Source of the DNA: Palsa-343 sp036269135
GTDB lineage: Bacteria; Acidobacteriota; Terriglobia; Terriglobales; Acidobacteriaceae
Assembly: GCA_036269135.1 (NCBI GenBank)
Contig: DATASQ010000053.1
Coordinates: 1-64,000, forward strand
Direction: 5' to 3'
DNA: 64,000 nucleotides
Position 1 is the first letter of the stretch. Each line of letters starts with the position of its first letter. The notes beneath the pieces are model-generated. The model had not been told where the DNA came from. It searched no databases and worked only from the letters and a program-made list of their open reading frames with translations. The translations under genes and the position numbers were made by a program. Shown in pieces: positions 16,453 through 25,872 of the stretch.

Positions 16453-18678
16453 CTACTTGCCGCTCGCGCCGGAGGTGGTTGCGGGTGTGGGCAGTGAGGT
16501 CTGCGGCGCGGGTTTGATGAGAAGCGCGGTGCGGGGGAAGGTGAAGGCGCCGCCGGCATCATCGATGACATTGATCTGGCAGATGTAGGTGCCGGGCTTC
16601 AGGTGGTCGAGAGGGACATCGAACTGGAAGGCGACGGCGTCGCGGTCCGGGACGTTGAGATGCGTGGCCTGGATGAGCGGCGTCTGGAAGGCCATGGCGG
16701 AGCCGGAAAGAAATTCGATGCTGGTCATGACGCGGACGGACGGGCCAGCGGACTTGTCGGGTTCTTCCTTTTTTGAGGCGGACTTTGCGTCATGAGATGA
16801 GGCTCTGCCGGGGGCGGAAGCTTCCGCGGTTTTTTCCAGCGTGACTTTGGCGGGATCGTAGACCTCGTAGAGCAGGTAGAGGTGCTGGTCCTGTCGGAAG
16901 ACGTGGGGCAGGTTGGGAACGAACTGCTCGCCGTCGCGGACGAGCGGGTTATTGTCCTGCTTTTTGCCGGCGGGCATGCGCTGGCTGGCGAAGACGACCG
17001 AACTCATTTTGAGCGGGACCTTTTTCAGGTCGGGCACGGTGAGGTCGGTTTCAAAGGAGCCCATGCGGCCGGTCTCGTTCTCGCGAACGACAAATTTGAC
17101 GTGATACTTGCCCACCGGGAGATTGAAGCCGGTGGTGTACTGCACGTTTTTCTGACGGACCTGCTGCGATTCATCGATGGCGAGCTTGACGGTATCGCGC
17201 ACGTCGCCGATGTCGTGGCCGGCGGGGTCGCGAACCTGTCCAATGATGTCGAGGGTGGCTTTGTCGCGGTCGCCGCCTTTGACGAAGGGGATCTGCGAGC
17301 CGGGGACGACGAGGGAGATGGGGACGTAGAAGCGGTTGTCGGCGGTACGGAAATAGAGCGCCTGAAGGAAGACGGGGATATCGGTGGCGGGCAGATCGCT
17401 GGCGAGCTCTTCTTCGAGCTGGCGCTCGCGCTCATCCTTATTGGCGTGCTGGAAGTCGGCGGGAGCGTAGTAGCCGGGACGGTACTCGAGCTTCACATCG
17501 GAGCGATCGACTTTGACGGAGAGGTGACGGTAGCGGCCATCGCGGCGAGTGTCGCTGGAGCGGTAGCCGAGGACGTAGTAGGCCGAGGTGTCGTGCTGGA
17601 TGCGCTCGAAGGCGGGCGAGAAATCGTTGGAGTCAAAAAAGGCCTTGCCTCCGGTGTCGGAGGAGAGGTTGGCCATGACTTCCTGGGTGTTGAAGTTGGA
17701 GTCGAGGTTGTTCTGGAGGGCGGCGCCGTTGAAGGAATTCGCGCCGCGCAGGTTGCCGGTGGTGGCGTCGCCCAGCGGTGAGATGGCCTGCAGGCCGCGG
17801 GCGTCCACGGAATAGATGGAGACGTTGGCGCGGACGGCGGCGTTGATGGCGGCGTGGAGAGAGGCCTGATTTTCGATGCCGTCGCGCTGGATGCCCCCGG
17901 AGAAGTAGAGGAGGGATTTCTTCTCGTTGAGGTAGGCGAGCGAGCGGGAGATGTCCTCGATGGCATAGAGCTCGCGGTCAGTGTTCATGTCGTTGTATTC
18001 CTGCTCGTCGGGAGAGAAGGAGCTGGCGTCTTCGACCTGATTGGAGGTGCTGGTGGCGCCGGCGCCAAAGCCCTGGCCCTGGGTGCCGGAGTAGCTGTCG
18101 ATGGCACGAAGGAGGAGATCCTTGCTGGCGGTGAAGTCCTGGTCGAGCGAGAGGGTGGCGTCCAGAGAAACCAGAGCGACGAGATCCGCGGGATGCATCT
18201 GTTTGTCGATGTAATTGCGGGCAGCTTCCTGGGCGCGCTCGACGTCCTCGGGCTGCATGGAGGTGAGGTCGAAGAAGATCACGATGAGGCGGTGGTTGCG
18301 CAGTTCGGCCTGGGTGGCGGTGCCGGTTTTTGCGCCGAAGATGCCGTTGGGGGCGGAGGCGTCGATGGTGGCTTCGTTGAGCTGGGCGGCCTGGTCGACG
18401 CTTTCAAAGTCGAAGGTAAGGATGCGCTGCGGCTTTTTGTCCTCGGTGACGGTGAAATCTTTGGCGGTAAGGCCTTTGACGATGGCGCCGGTTTTTTTGT
18501 CGCGGACGACGATGTTGGTGAGGACGAGGTCGCTGTTGACGCGGAGGGTGAAGGCGGAGGTTTGCGGGGGAGTTTGGTCCTGAGCGGGCGCGGGCGTTGG
18601 GGTCTGCGGACGAGCGGCCACAGTCAGCAGCAGGGATGCCAGTGCGGCGGTGATGGCGGCAATGCGGCGCGTGCTCAT
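16453..18678 (-). CDS. VWFA-related secreted protein (Acidobacteria type)
   Basis: A 741-residue exported protein with a signal peptide (residues 1-24), a proline-rich spacer, then a domain beginning LRVNSDLVLTNIVVRDKKTG and KGLTAKDFTVTEDKKPQ, the signature of the VWFA-related domain expanded in Acidobacteria. The von Willebrand A core follows, with LIVIFFDLTSM (a degenerate MIDAS, near 133-143) and YSVDARGL near 292. Residues 430-720 form additional beta domains. It is the last gene of the operon with the TonB receptor, 2 bases after its stop, so it probably acts in the envelope with it, perhaps in adhesion or surface assembly. Confidence 0.88.
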   Translation of the reverse strand: MSTRRIAAITAALASLLLTVAARPQTPTPAPAQDQTPPQTSAFTLRVNSDLVLTNIVVRDKKTGAIVKGLTAKDFTVTEDKKPQRILTFDFESVDQAAQLNEATIDASAPNGIFGAKTGTATQAELRNHRLIVIFFDLTSMQPEDVERAQEAARNYIDKQMHPADLVALVSLDATLSLDQDFTASKDLLLRAIDSYSGTQGQGFGAGATSTSNQVEDASSFSPDEQEYNDMNTDRELYAIEDISRSLAYLNEKKSLLYFSGGIQRDGIENQASLHAAINAAVRANVSIYSVDARGLQAISPLGDATTGNLRGANSFNGAALQNNLDSNFNTQEVMANLSSDTGGKAFFDSNDFSPAFERIQHDTSAYYVLGYRSSDTRRDGRYRHLSVKVDRSDVKLEYRPGYYAPADFQHANKDERERQLEEELASDLPATDIPVFLQALYFRTADNRFYVPISLVVPGSQIPFVKGGDRDKATLDIIGQVRDPAGHDIGDVRDTVKLAIDESQQVRQKNVQYTTGFNLPVGKYHVKFVVRENETGRMGSFETDLTVPDLKKVPLKMSSVVFASQRMPAGKKQDNNPLVRDGEQFVPNLPHVFRQDQHLYLLYEVYDPAKVTLEKTAEASAPGRASSHDAKSASKKEEPDKSAGPSVRVMTSIEFLSGSAMAFQTPLIQATHLNVPDRDAVAFQFDVPLDHLKPGTYICQINVIDDAGGAFTFPRTALLIKPAPQTSLPTPATTSGASGK

Positions 18679-18680
18679 GG

Positions 18681-21600
18681 TTAGAACCGGAAGCGGCCCA
18701 TGAAGGTGAACTGGCGCATGGACGCGGTGGAGGTGACCTGGCCGTAGGTGGCGGAGCCGAGGGTGGAATCGACGCCGGAGTACTGGACGGTGTTGAAGAC
18801 GTTGTCGGCGGTGGCACGGAGCTCGAGATTCTTCATGTCACCGAAGCGGATACTTTTGGAGATCGACCCATCGAAGGAGACGGTGCCGGGACCGGGGATG
18901 CTGAGGCGGGAAGCGGTGCCGTAGACGCCGGCGGGCGCGGCAAAGGCGTCCTTGTTGAACCAATTATTGAGCGTGCCGCCGCCGGCGGTGAGCGAGGTGC
19001 CGGGGAGACGGTCGGGACGGAGAGAGTTGGTGGTGCCGCGGGCGACGTCTTCGGCGGTGGCTTCGTAGTGCGGGGTGAGCGGATTGCCGGTGGCAAATTC
19101 AAAATTGCCGGAGAGGTTCATGTTGGAGAGGACGTGGCCGAACCAGTCGGCGGTGAGCAGGTGGGTATCGGGACCCAAGGGGAGCTCGTAGACAAAGTTG
19201 CCGCGGACCTGGTGGCGGACGTCGAAGGAGGAGTTGGATTCCTCGGCGCGAATGTCCTGCCAGTTCTGAGCGATGCAGTTGGCGCCGCAGGTGGTGCCGC
19301 CTTTGCCGCCGATGGCGCTGGCGTCGTCGATGGCGTGAGAGTACGTGTAGGTGGCGCGGAGCGCGATGCCACCGCTCATGCGTTTGCCGGCGCTGAAGGT
19401 GAGCGCGTTGTAATTCGAAAAGGCGAGTGAGTTCTCGTAGTCATAGGCGACGGTCTGCGAGGGATCGTTGGCTGCCGTGGGCAGAGTGGTGGTCTGGACA
19501 CCGTTGACGTTGGTGACGAAGCGGCCGGGGGCGTCGATGACGTCGAGGCGCGAGCCTTTGGAGCCGTTGTAGCCGAGGTTCAGCACGACGTTCCAGGGGA
19601 TGGTGCGCTGGAGATTCATGTTCCAGACCTGCACGTAGGGCAGCCGGTAGTTTTTATTGACGGAATAATTGCCTTCGCTTTGCGGGGCGGGAAAGCCGTT
19701 GGCGAGCGAGATGGCAGCGCCGCTGGTGGAGAGGTTGGTCTGGACGTTGGCAAACGGCGGCTCGAAAGCGAAGTTCTGCACGAACTCGGTGTACTGGCCG
19801 ACGGTGTAGTTGATGCCGTAGCCGCCGCGCAGGACGGTGTCTTTGATCGGGTGCCAGGCGAGGCCGACGCGCGGGGAGAAATTGTTTTTCTCGGGGTAGA
19901 TGAGGTCGCGGGGATACTTGCCGGTGAAGGGGCCGACGCCGTTGGAGACGACCGTTGCGACCGTGGCGAAGTCGTTGCCGGCGTCGAGGGTGGCGAGGCG
20001 GTCGTTCTCTTCGGAATAAGGCGAGTAGTAGTCGTAGCGAAGGCCGGCGAGAACGGTGAGGTTCTTACCGGCGCGCCAGTCGTCCTGGCCGAAGAAGTCG
20101 ATTTCGTTCTCGCGCAGGTGGGATTCCTGATAGGCGGCCTGAAGAGTGGTTTCCTGCGGCAGGCCGAGGAGGAAGTCGGCGAGCGAGGAGCCGCTGAGGG
20201 CGAGGCCGTTGACGCCGGTGCTGCTGGTGCTGTTGCTTCCGGGCTTCTGGGTGAAGAGGCCGGTGAAGACGTAGGTGCCGGTGGAGTTGGTGTTGCCGAT
20301 TTCGTCCTGGTAGACGCGGCGAACATCGGCGCCGAAGCGAATGTTGTGCTTGCCGTGGACCCAGGAGCTCATGTCGCCGAGGGAGACGGTCTCGGCAAGC
20401 TCGAAGTCCGGCTGCTGCTCGCTGAAGCTGGAGAACTGATTGAGCGTGACGTTGGGCAGGCCCCAGAGCTGCGGCGCGTTGGGCAGGCCGGTGAGACCCA
20501 GCTGCGGCGCGATGTCAGTGAGATTGCTGAAGTCGTTGCTGACCTGGGTGTGGGTCTGGTTCCAGTTGGCGGTGAGGGAATTTGTCAGGCGGCCTTTGCC
20601 GATGGAGTAGCCGAGCTGGAATGAGTATTGGTGAGTCTGATTTTTGCCTCCCAGATCGGGGAAGAGATTGAGGCTGTCAGAGGCGGAGTGCTCGTAATTG
20701 AAGTTGCCGAAGAGGCTCTGGGTGATGCCGGGACTGCCCTGGCCGAGGAACTGGCGCGCCAGGCGGAGGAGCGGGTTGGTGCCGCCCTGATTGCCGAAAG
20801 TGTGCATGAGGCGAACGCCCAGCTTCGTCGTGTTCGATCCCTCGGAGATGAGGCGCTGGTAGTTCTGCGTGGCGCCGGAGAGGTTGGGCAACGGGACATA
20901 GCCGAGGAGCGCGGTGGCCTGGGTCTGAATTTCAGCGGCGGGGATGCATTGCGAGCCGGGATTGCCGGCGTCGGGTCCGCTGGTGCAGGGGCCGTAGGGC
21001 AGGCCGGTCGAGGGATCGTAGAGGGTGATCTTCTGGCCACCGGGCGTGGCGAGGCTGGTGAAGTCGCCGCTGCGCTCGGCGGCGGTGGGAACGGTGCCGT
21101 ATTCGTCAAAGGGCGAGGTGGAGTGAGTGCCGGAAAGGGTGAAGAAGAGGAAGTCGTTCTTGTCGTTGGTGAGAATTTTGGGGATGTAGGGCGCGGTCAT
21201 CAGGGTGAGGCCGTAGCGATTCGAGGAGTAGGGCGGCTCCTGAATGGGCTGGCCGCGGAGAGCGAAGTCTTCGGCGTTGAGCGCGCCGTTGCCGCCGTTC
21301 CAGAAGAAAGCGCCGTGGGGCTGATTGGGTTTGAAGTTGCGGAAGTTGCCGCGCATACGGCCACCCCCGCCACCACCGCCGCGAAATCCGCCGCCGCCGA
21401 AGCCGCCGCCGCCAAAACCACGACCGCCCTGCCCGCCGGGTCCACCGTTGCCGCTGAGGGACTGATTGAGCTCGGCGTTTTCCCGCATCTGGCCGAAGTC
21501 GACGCCGGCGAAGGGATTGGTAGTGCCCATCTGGCCGTTGACGGCGACGGATTCGCCGGAGGAGAAGTCGGAGTTGCCGGCAAGCGAGGGGAGCTGGGCG

Positions 21601-22106
21601 CCGGCCGCTGCGCCGCCGCCTCCGGCCTGGATGAGGTCGGAGGACTGACCGAGGAGACTAAGGCTTTGCGCGCCGCCGCCACTCATGAACTGACGCGCGG
21701 CGCCGGCGAGATCCGTCTGTTGCGCCTGCTGCTGCGCGCGGGAGGCGAGCATGAGGGTGAAGTCGACCTTCTGGTCGTGGGCGGTGGCGTTGAGGAGGGA
21801 TTCCTGCGTAACGGGCGCGAATGCGGGGAAATCGGTTTTGACGACGTAGCGGCCATTCTGGGGAATGACGAGGGTGTAGCTGCCGGTGATGTCGGTGGTG
21901 GTGCTGTATTTTTTGCCGGTGAGGGAGTTGCTGGCGGTGACGGTGACGCCGGGCAGCGGGATGTTGCCGTCTTTGACCGTGCCGTGAATGGCGCCGCCGG
22001 CGGGCGAAGTTGCGGAATTGGCGGCCGGGGCGGTCTGGGCAAGAGCTGCCGCGCTCGCCAGCAGGAGAGAGACAGCGAGAGCGCGGAAATGGAGGAGGGA
22101 GAACAT
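18681..22106 (-). CDS. Oar-like TonB-dependent outer-membrane receptor
   Basis: A 1141-residue outer-membrane protein. Signal peptide 1-23 (cleaved near ALA-QT), a carboxypeptidase-regulatory-like domain at about 35-115 (GAIHGTVKDGNIPLPGVTVTAS), a region with a striking glycine-rich stretch (GFGGGGFGGGGFRGGGG, near 230-255), then a long beta-barrel rich in aromatic strands ending in the expected FTFMGRFRF. A classical TonB box and plug motif are not obvious. The ATG at 22106 begins the signal peptide. Four bases after the DUF5666 gene and two before the VWFA gene, so the three are probably translated in a coupled way. Substrate unknown. Confidence 0.88.
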   Translation of the reverse strand: MFSLLHFRALAVSLLLASAAALAQTAPAANSATSPAGGAIHGTVKDGNIPLPGVTVTASNSLTGKKYSTTTDITGSYTLVIPQNGRYVVKTDFPAFAPVTQESLLNATAHDQKVDFTLMLASRAQQQAQQTDLAGAARQFMSGGGAQSLSLLGQSSDLIQAGGGGAAAGAQLPSLAGNSDFSSGESVAVNGQMGTTNPFAGVDFGQMRENAELNQSLSGNGGPGGQGGRGFGGGGFGGGGFRGGGGGGGRMRGNFRNFKPNQPHGAFFWNGGNGALNAEDFALRGQPIQEPPYSSNRYGLTLMTAPYIPKILTNDKNDFLFFTLSGTHSTSPFDEYGTVPTAAERSGDFTSLATPGGQKITLYDPSTGLPYGPCTSGPDAGNPGSQCIPAAEIQTQATALLGYVPLPNLSGATQNYQRLISEGSNTTKLGVRLMHTFGNQGGTNPLLRLARQFLGQGSPGITQSLFGNFNYEHSASDSLNLFPDLGGKNQTHQYSFQLGYSIGKGRLTNSLTANWNQTHTQVSNDFSNLTDIAPQLGLTGLPNAPQLWGLPNVTLNQFSSFSEQQPDFELAETVSLGDMSSWVHGKHNIRFGADVRRVYQDEIGNTNSTGTYVFTGLFTQKPGSNSTSSTGVNGLALSGSSLADFLLGLPQETTLQAAYQESHLRENEIDFFGQDDWRAGKNLTVLAGLRYDYYSPYSEENDRLATLDAGNDFATVATVVSNGVGPFTGKYPRDLIYPEKNNFSPRVGLAWHPIKDTVLRGGYGINYTVGQYTEFVQNFAFEPPFANVQTNLSTSGAAISLANGFPAPQSEGNYSVNKNYRLPYVQVWNMNLQRTIPWNVVLNLGYNGSKGSRLDVIDAPGRFVTNVNGVQTTTLPTAANDPSQTVAYDYENSLAFSNYNALTFSAGKRMSGGIALRATYTYSHAIDDASAIGGKGGTTCGANCIAQNWQDIRAEESNSSFDVRHQVRGNFVYELPLGPDTHLLTADWFGHVLSNMNLSGNFEFATGNPLTPHYEATAEDVARGTTNSLRPDRLPGTSLTAGGGTLNNWFNKDAFAAPAGVYGTASRLSIPGPGTVSFDGSISKSIRFGDMKNLELRATADNVFNTVQYSGVDSTLGSATYGQVTSTASMRQFTFMGRFRF

Positions 22107-22110
22107 CGGG

Positions 22111-22890
22111 TTAATTCTGCGGAGCGTCGGGGGACTGCGGCTCGGTTCCTGAGGGGGCATTCTGCGGAGGAGCGCCGGGACCCTGGCGGCCTTCGCCGAA
22201 GCGACCCTGTCCGGGCTGGCGCGGCGGCATGACCGCGATGGAGGTGGCGAGGAAGCTGCCGTTCTGCAGGGCGCCGCGGGCGGTGATGCGGTCGCCTACT
22301 TTAATGTCGGGAAAGGTGATGTCTTCGGCGGAGCCACGGCCGCCTTTGCGGAAGGTGGTGTTCTCATCGACGGCGATGGTCTGGCTGACTTTGTCGGGAC
22401 GCTGGAGGGTGACGGTGAGGTCCTTGATGGCCGTGACTTTGCCGGCGGTCCAGGTTTTGCCGAACTCGGCACGCATTTGCTCCATGCGCGCGGCCTGCTC
22501 CGGGGTGAGAACGACGACGAAGACGGCGCCAACGGTCTTTGCCTGCTCATCGAGATTGCCGGCGGCGAGGATGGTGTCGCCGACGTGGATGTCGGCGATC
22601 TTCGATTCTTCGCGATCCTTGCGGAAATGGGTATTGGGGCCGGTTTCGACGGTGTAGACCTGGCCCTGCTCATCCTTGATGGTGATGTTGTTGCCGGAGA
22701 GGGCGGTGACGACGCCATGGGCACTGTTGCCGCCCATCATGAACATGCCACCGCCGCCGCGCATGCCGCGGCCGCCGGACTGGCCGGACTCAGGGGCCTG
22801 GTCCTGGGCGTGGAGAATGGGGGGGATGGCGAAAGCGAGCAGAGAGGCGCAAAGGAAGAGTCCACGGAAACGAGAGAATCGCATATTCAT
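22111..22890 (-). CDS. DUF5666 domain exported protein
   Basis: A 259-residue exported protein: signal peptide 1-28, a Gly/Met-rich segment (GGRGMRGGGGMFMMGG), then two tandem DUF5666-like beta domains (about 57-130 and 145-225) each with a GxVTAL..ITIKD or GKVTAIKDLTVTL strand and an IKVGDRI or IHVGDTI turn. The tail is rich in Pro, Gly and Gln. DUF5666 has no known biochemical role. First gene of the operon with the TonB receptor and VWFA protein; the shared glycine-rich segments in this protein and the receptor are notable. Confidence 0.82.
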   Translation of the reverse strand: MNMRFSRFRGLFLCASLLAFAIPPILHAQDQAPESGQSGGRGMRGGGGMFMMGGNSAHGVVTALSGNNITIKDEQGQVYTVETGPNTHFRKDREESKIADIHVGDTILAAGNLDEQAKTVGAVFVVVLTPEQAARMEQMRAEFGKTWTAGKVTAIKDLTVTLQRPDKVSQTIAVDENTTFRKGGRGSAEDITFPDIKVGDRITARGALQNGSFLATSIAVMPPRQPGQGRFGEGRQGPGAPPQNAPSGTEPQSPDAPQN

Positions 22891-23051
22891 CCTTCAAAAC
22901 ACGTATCGCGCCAGCTCCGCGGGCAATCCGTGTCTGATTATGCCCGAATAGACGCAAGGGAGCGGGGAAAGACGCGCCTGGCGCAAGATTGGCGCAGGCC
23001 CGGTGAGCGTCCGTAACCGGACAGAGATCATCCATTGAAAAAGGAGGACGT

Positions 23052-23399
23052 ATGCTGGCGAGTTTCTCGGTGGTGCCGCTGGGTGTAAAAGGCGGGGTGA
23101 AGGGATTGGTGGCGGAGGCGCTGAAGATTGTGGATGCATCGGATCTGGACTACCAGCTGGGGGCCATGCAGACGACGGTCGAGGGCGATGCGGAGACGGT
23201 GATGGAGACGATTTTGGCCTGTCACAGGAAAATGCTGGAGCTGGCGCCACGGGTGCTGACGCACATTGCGATCGACGAGCGCACGGGAGCAACGGGGCGG
23301 CTGGAGGGCAAGGTGCGGGACGTGGAAGAGGTTGTGGGAAAGCCTCTGCGGCGCAGCCGGGGAGGCCGAACCGGCCAGAAAACAGCGCGGGAAAAGTGA
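23052..23399 (+). CDS. MTH1187 family thiamine-binding protein
   Basis: A 115-residue protein of the MTH1187/YkoF-like family, ferredoxin-like folds that bind thiamine or its precursors. Seen are the first strand MLASFSVVPLG, the helix with VKGLVAEALKIVDASDLDYQLGAM split by the usual gap, the TTVEG loop and the terminal IDERTGATGRLEGKVRDVEE. Strong ribosome site AAGGAGG precedes ATG 23052. The last 15 residues form a basic tail. It stands before egtB but with 130 bases between, so co-transcription is uncertain. Confidence 0.85.
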   Translation: MLASFSVVPLGVKGGVKGLVAEALKIVDASDLDYQLGAMQTTVEGDAETVMETILACHRKMLELAPRVLTHIAIDERTGATGRLEGKVRDVEEVVGKPLRRSRGGRTGQKTAREK

Positions 23400-23529
23400 A
23401 GCCCGGGTAAAACTTTGCGCATCTTGTTCAGAGTGGCGGCGGCAGGGCGCACAGGAGTGGTAGCCTGACGGGCAACCCCGGCCCTTCAACCGCTCTTCTT
23501 CTGCAGGAAGGCAACAAGAGGAAAATTCA

Positions 23530-24786
23530 ATGAGCGTGCTTACACTCCCTGGAATTACCGAGGAATTTTGTCGCGTGCGGGGCCGGAGCGTTCAGCTCTG
23601 CGCGCCGCTGACTCCGGAAGACATGATGGTGCAGTCGTGCGCGGACGCCAGCCCGGCGAAATGGCACCTGGCGCACACGACCTGGTTCTTCGAGACGTTT
23701 CTGCTGCGGGAATTTGTGCCGGGATATCGGCCCTTCCATCCGGATTTCGTGTGGCTGTTCAACAGCTACTACAACGCCGTGTCAGAGCAGCCGGAGAAGA
23801 AGCTGCGTGCTTCGTTTGCGCGGCCGACGGCGGAAGAGATCCTCGCGTATCGCGGATATGTGGATTCCGCGATGGAGGAGTTGCTGAGCGGCGAAGTACC
23901 GGAGCCGGTGCGGGCGCGGGTGGTGCTGGGGCTGAACCACGAGCAGCAGCACCAGGAACTGCTGCTGACGGACATCAAGCACGCCTTCTGGTCGAACCCG
24001 CTGCACCCGGTGTATGCGGAGCGCGGAGTGGGCGACGGGACGCGCCAGGTTGCGCCGCTGGAGTGGCTAGAGTTTGACGGGGGGCTGGCGGAGATCGGGT
24101 ACGCAGGGAGCGACTTCTGCTTCGACAACGAAACGCCGCGGCACCGGGTGTTCACGGAGCCGTTTCGGCTGGCTTCGCGGCCGGTGAGCTGCGAGGAGTA
24201 TCTGGCGTTCATGGAGGCCGGCGGGTACGGGCGGCCGGAGCTGTGGCTGTCAGAGGGTTGGACAACGGTGCAGAGCGAGCGCTGGCAGGCTCCGCTGTAC
24301 TGGCGCAAGGCGGAGAGCGGCGCGTGGGAAGTGTTTACCCTGGGCGGGCTGGTTCCGCTGGAGGAGCGGCTGGGGACGCCGGTGTGCCACGTCAGCTACT
24401 TCGAGGCGGATGCGTATGCCCGCTGGGCCAGGAAGCGGTTGCCGACCGAGGCGGAGTGGGAGACGGCGGCGGCCGGAGTTCCGGTAGCGGGCAATTTGAT
24501 GGAGGGGGAAAAGTTCCACCCGCGGGCGGGGCAAGGTGCATCCAAACTGGAGCAATTGTACGGAGATGTATGGGAATGGACGGCGAGCGCGTATTTGCCG
24601 TATCCGGGATTTGCGCCGCTGCCTGGAGCTCTGGGCGAGTACAACGGCAAATTTATGTGTAATCAAATGGTGCTGCGCGGCGGATCGGTGGCAACACCGG
24701 CTTCCCACATCCGTGCGACGTATCGCAACTTCTTTCCGCCCGCGACCCGCTGGCAGTTCTCCGGCGTGCGGCTGGCCAGCCACTAA
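23530..24786 (+). CDS. egtB: Ergothioneine biosynthesis protein EgtB
   Basis: Nonheme iron sulfoxide synthase that joins a thiol (gamma-glutamylcysteine or cysteine) to hercynine with O2. The 418 residues have an N-terminal DinB-like four-helix domain with iron ligands in AKWHLAH (H46/H49) and NHEQQHQE (H137, H141), and a C-terminal formylglycine-generating-enzyme-like domain with ETPRHRV, PTEAEWE, DVWEWTASAY and the closing LRGGS...RNFFPP...FSGVRLA. Start ATG 23530 follows GAGGAAAA. Operon with egtD, 21 bases downstream. egtA, egtC and egtE are not present, suggesting direct use of cysteine or gamma-glutamylcysteine from elsewhere. Confidence 0.93.
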   Translation: MSVLTLPGITEEFCRVRGRSVQLCAPLTPEDMMVQSCADASPAKWHLAHTTWFFETFLLREFVPGYRPFHPDFVWLFNSYYNAVSEQPEKKLRASFARPTAEEILAYRGYVDSAMEELLSGEVPEPVRARVVLGLNHEQQHQELLLTDIKHAFWSNPLHPVYAERGVGDGTRQVAPLEWLEFDGGLAEIGYAGSDFCFDNETPRHRVFTEPFRLASRPVSCEEYLAFMEAGGYGRPELWLSEGWTTVQSERWQAPLYWRKAESGAWEVFTLGGLVPLEERLGTPVCHVSYFEADAYARWARKRLPTEAEWETAAAGVPVAGNLMEGEKFHPRAGQGASKLEQLYGDVWEWTASAYLPYPGFAPLPGALGEYNGKFMCNQMVLRGGSVATPASHIRATYRNFFPPATRWQFSGVRLASH

Positions 24787-24807
24787 CACCCGGAGGCACG
24801 ACTCTTC

Positions 24808-25785
24808 ATGCATGCTCTTTCTTCCCTTCCCTGCCTGCCGGAGGCGGCCAGCACGCCTCTGGGAGCCGAGGTGTATCGCGGCCTGACCACCATGCCGAAG
24901 CGGCTGTCACCGTGGCTTTTCTATGACCAGCGCGGTTCGGAGCTGTTTGAGGCCATCACGGAGCTGCCGGAGTATTACCTGACGCGGACCGAGCACGCCA
25001 TTCTGGCCGAACGGGCGGACGAGATTATGGAAGCGGCCGGCGCGAAAAAGCTGACGATTCTGGAACTGGGCGCGGGCACGGCGGCCAAGACCGAGGTGCT
25101 GCTGGGAGCGGCTGCGCGGCGGCAGGAAAGCCTTACCTACGTCCCCATCGATATCTCAGAGACAGCGCTGGAGGAGGGGCGGCGGCGGATTGGCGAACGG
25201 TTGCCCGAGGTGTCGGTGAAGCCGTCGGTCGCGGATTACACGAGCCACCTGCCCGCGATTGCGGCGGACGGATGCCGGCGGCTGGTGCTGTATATCGGGT
25301 CGAGCATCGGGAATTTCGATCCACCGGAAGCGCTGGCGCTGCTGCGGAAGCTGCGGGCCCGTCTGTCGGCGGGCGATCTGCTGCTGCTGGGAGTGGATCA
25401 CGTGAAGGATCGGACAACGCTGCTGCGAGCGTATAACGACCAGGCAGGGGTGACGGCGGAGTTTAACCGAAACGTGCTGGTGCGGATTGCGCGGGAGCTG
25501 GGCGCCCGCTTCCGCCCGGGCCTGTTCCGCCATCGGGCGGTGTGGAATGAGCGAGCGTCGCGTGTGGAGATGCATCTGGAGAGCCTGGTCATGCAGGAAG
25601 TGGCGATCCCGGCGCTGGACCTGACGGTGAGCTTCCGGCGGGGGGAGAGCATTCACACCGAGAACAGTTACAAATTCACGCGGGATTCGGCCACTTCCCT
25701 GCTGGCGCGCTCAGGGTTTGCGGTGCGGCGCGACTGGACGGACGAGAAGCAGTGGTTTGGGGTGTATTTGGCGGAAGCTTCTTAA
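24808..25785 (+). CDS. egtD: L-histidine N(alpha)-methyltransferase EgtD
   Basis: SAM-dependent enzyme that trimethylates histidine to hercynine, the first step of ergothioneine synthesis. The 325 residues have YDQRGSELFEAITELPEYY (near 39-57), the SAM loop LELGAGTAAKT (near 84-94), YVPIDISETAL, GSSIGNFDP (near 164-172) and the C-terminal ENSYKFTRD segment, all characteristic of DUF2260/EgtD. It ends the egtBD operon: a period-7 array begins at the very next base after its TAA, then an intrinsic terminator. Confidence 0.94.
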   Translation: MHALSSLPCLPEAASTPLGAEVYRGLTTMPKRLSPWLFYDQRGSELFEAITELPEYYLTRTEHAILAERADEIMEAAGAKKLTILELGAGTAAKTEVLLGAAARRQESLTYVPIDISETALEEGRRRIGERLPEVSVKPSVADYTSHLPAIAADGCRRLVLYIGSSIGNFDPPEALALLRKLRARLSAGDLLLLGVDHVKDRTTLLRAYNDQAGVTAEFNRNVLVRIARELGARFRPGLFRHRAVWNERASRVEMHLESLVMQEVAIPALDLTVSFRRGESIHTENSYKFTRDSATSLLARSGFAVRRDWTDEKQWFGVYLAEAS

Positions 25786-25809
25786 CAGGGCTCAGGGCTC
25801 AGGGCTCAG
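25786..25809. repeat. Period-7 array directly after egtD stop
   Basis: Three perfect CAGGGCT units plus CAG, starting at the first base after the egtD stop codon (25783-25785) and ending 8 bases before the terminator stem. Confidence 0.85.
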
Positions 25810-25816
25810 AAAGAGT

Positions 25817-25842
25817 GGCGAGGCAAGGTCCTCGCCCTTTTT
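25817..25842 (+). terminator. Intrinsic terminator of egtBD
   Basis: Stem GGCGAGG/CCTCGCC (25817-25823 with 25830-25836, loop CAAGGT) followed by CTTTTTGTTTT on the plus strand: a standard Rho-independent terminator. Confidence 0.8.
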
Positions 25843-25872
25843 GTTTTGCGTGGCTGGCGCTGGGTTGGGATT

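Noticed and set aside
20628..22232. Long plus-strand open frames opposite the TonB receptor, VWFA, inositol synthase and AMP-ligase genes
   Set aside because: They mirror real genes on the other strand, typical of high-GC third-position bias, and give Gly/Glu/Val-rich translations without motifs.
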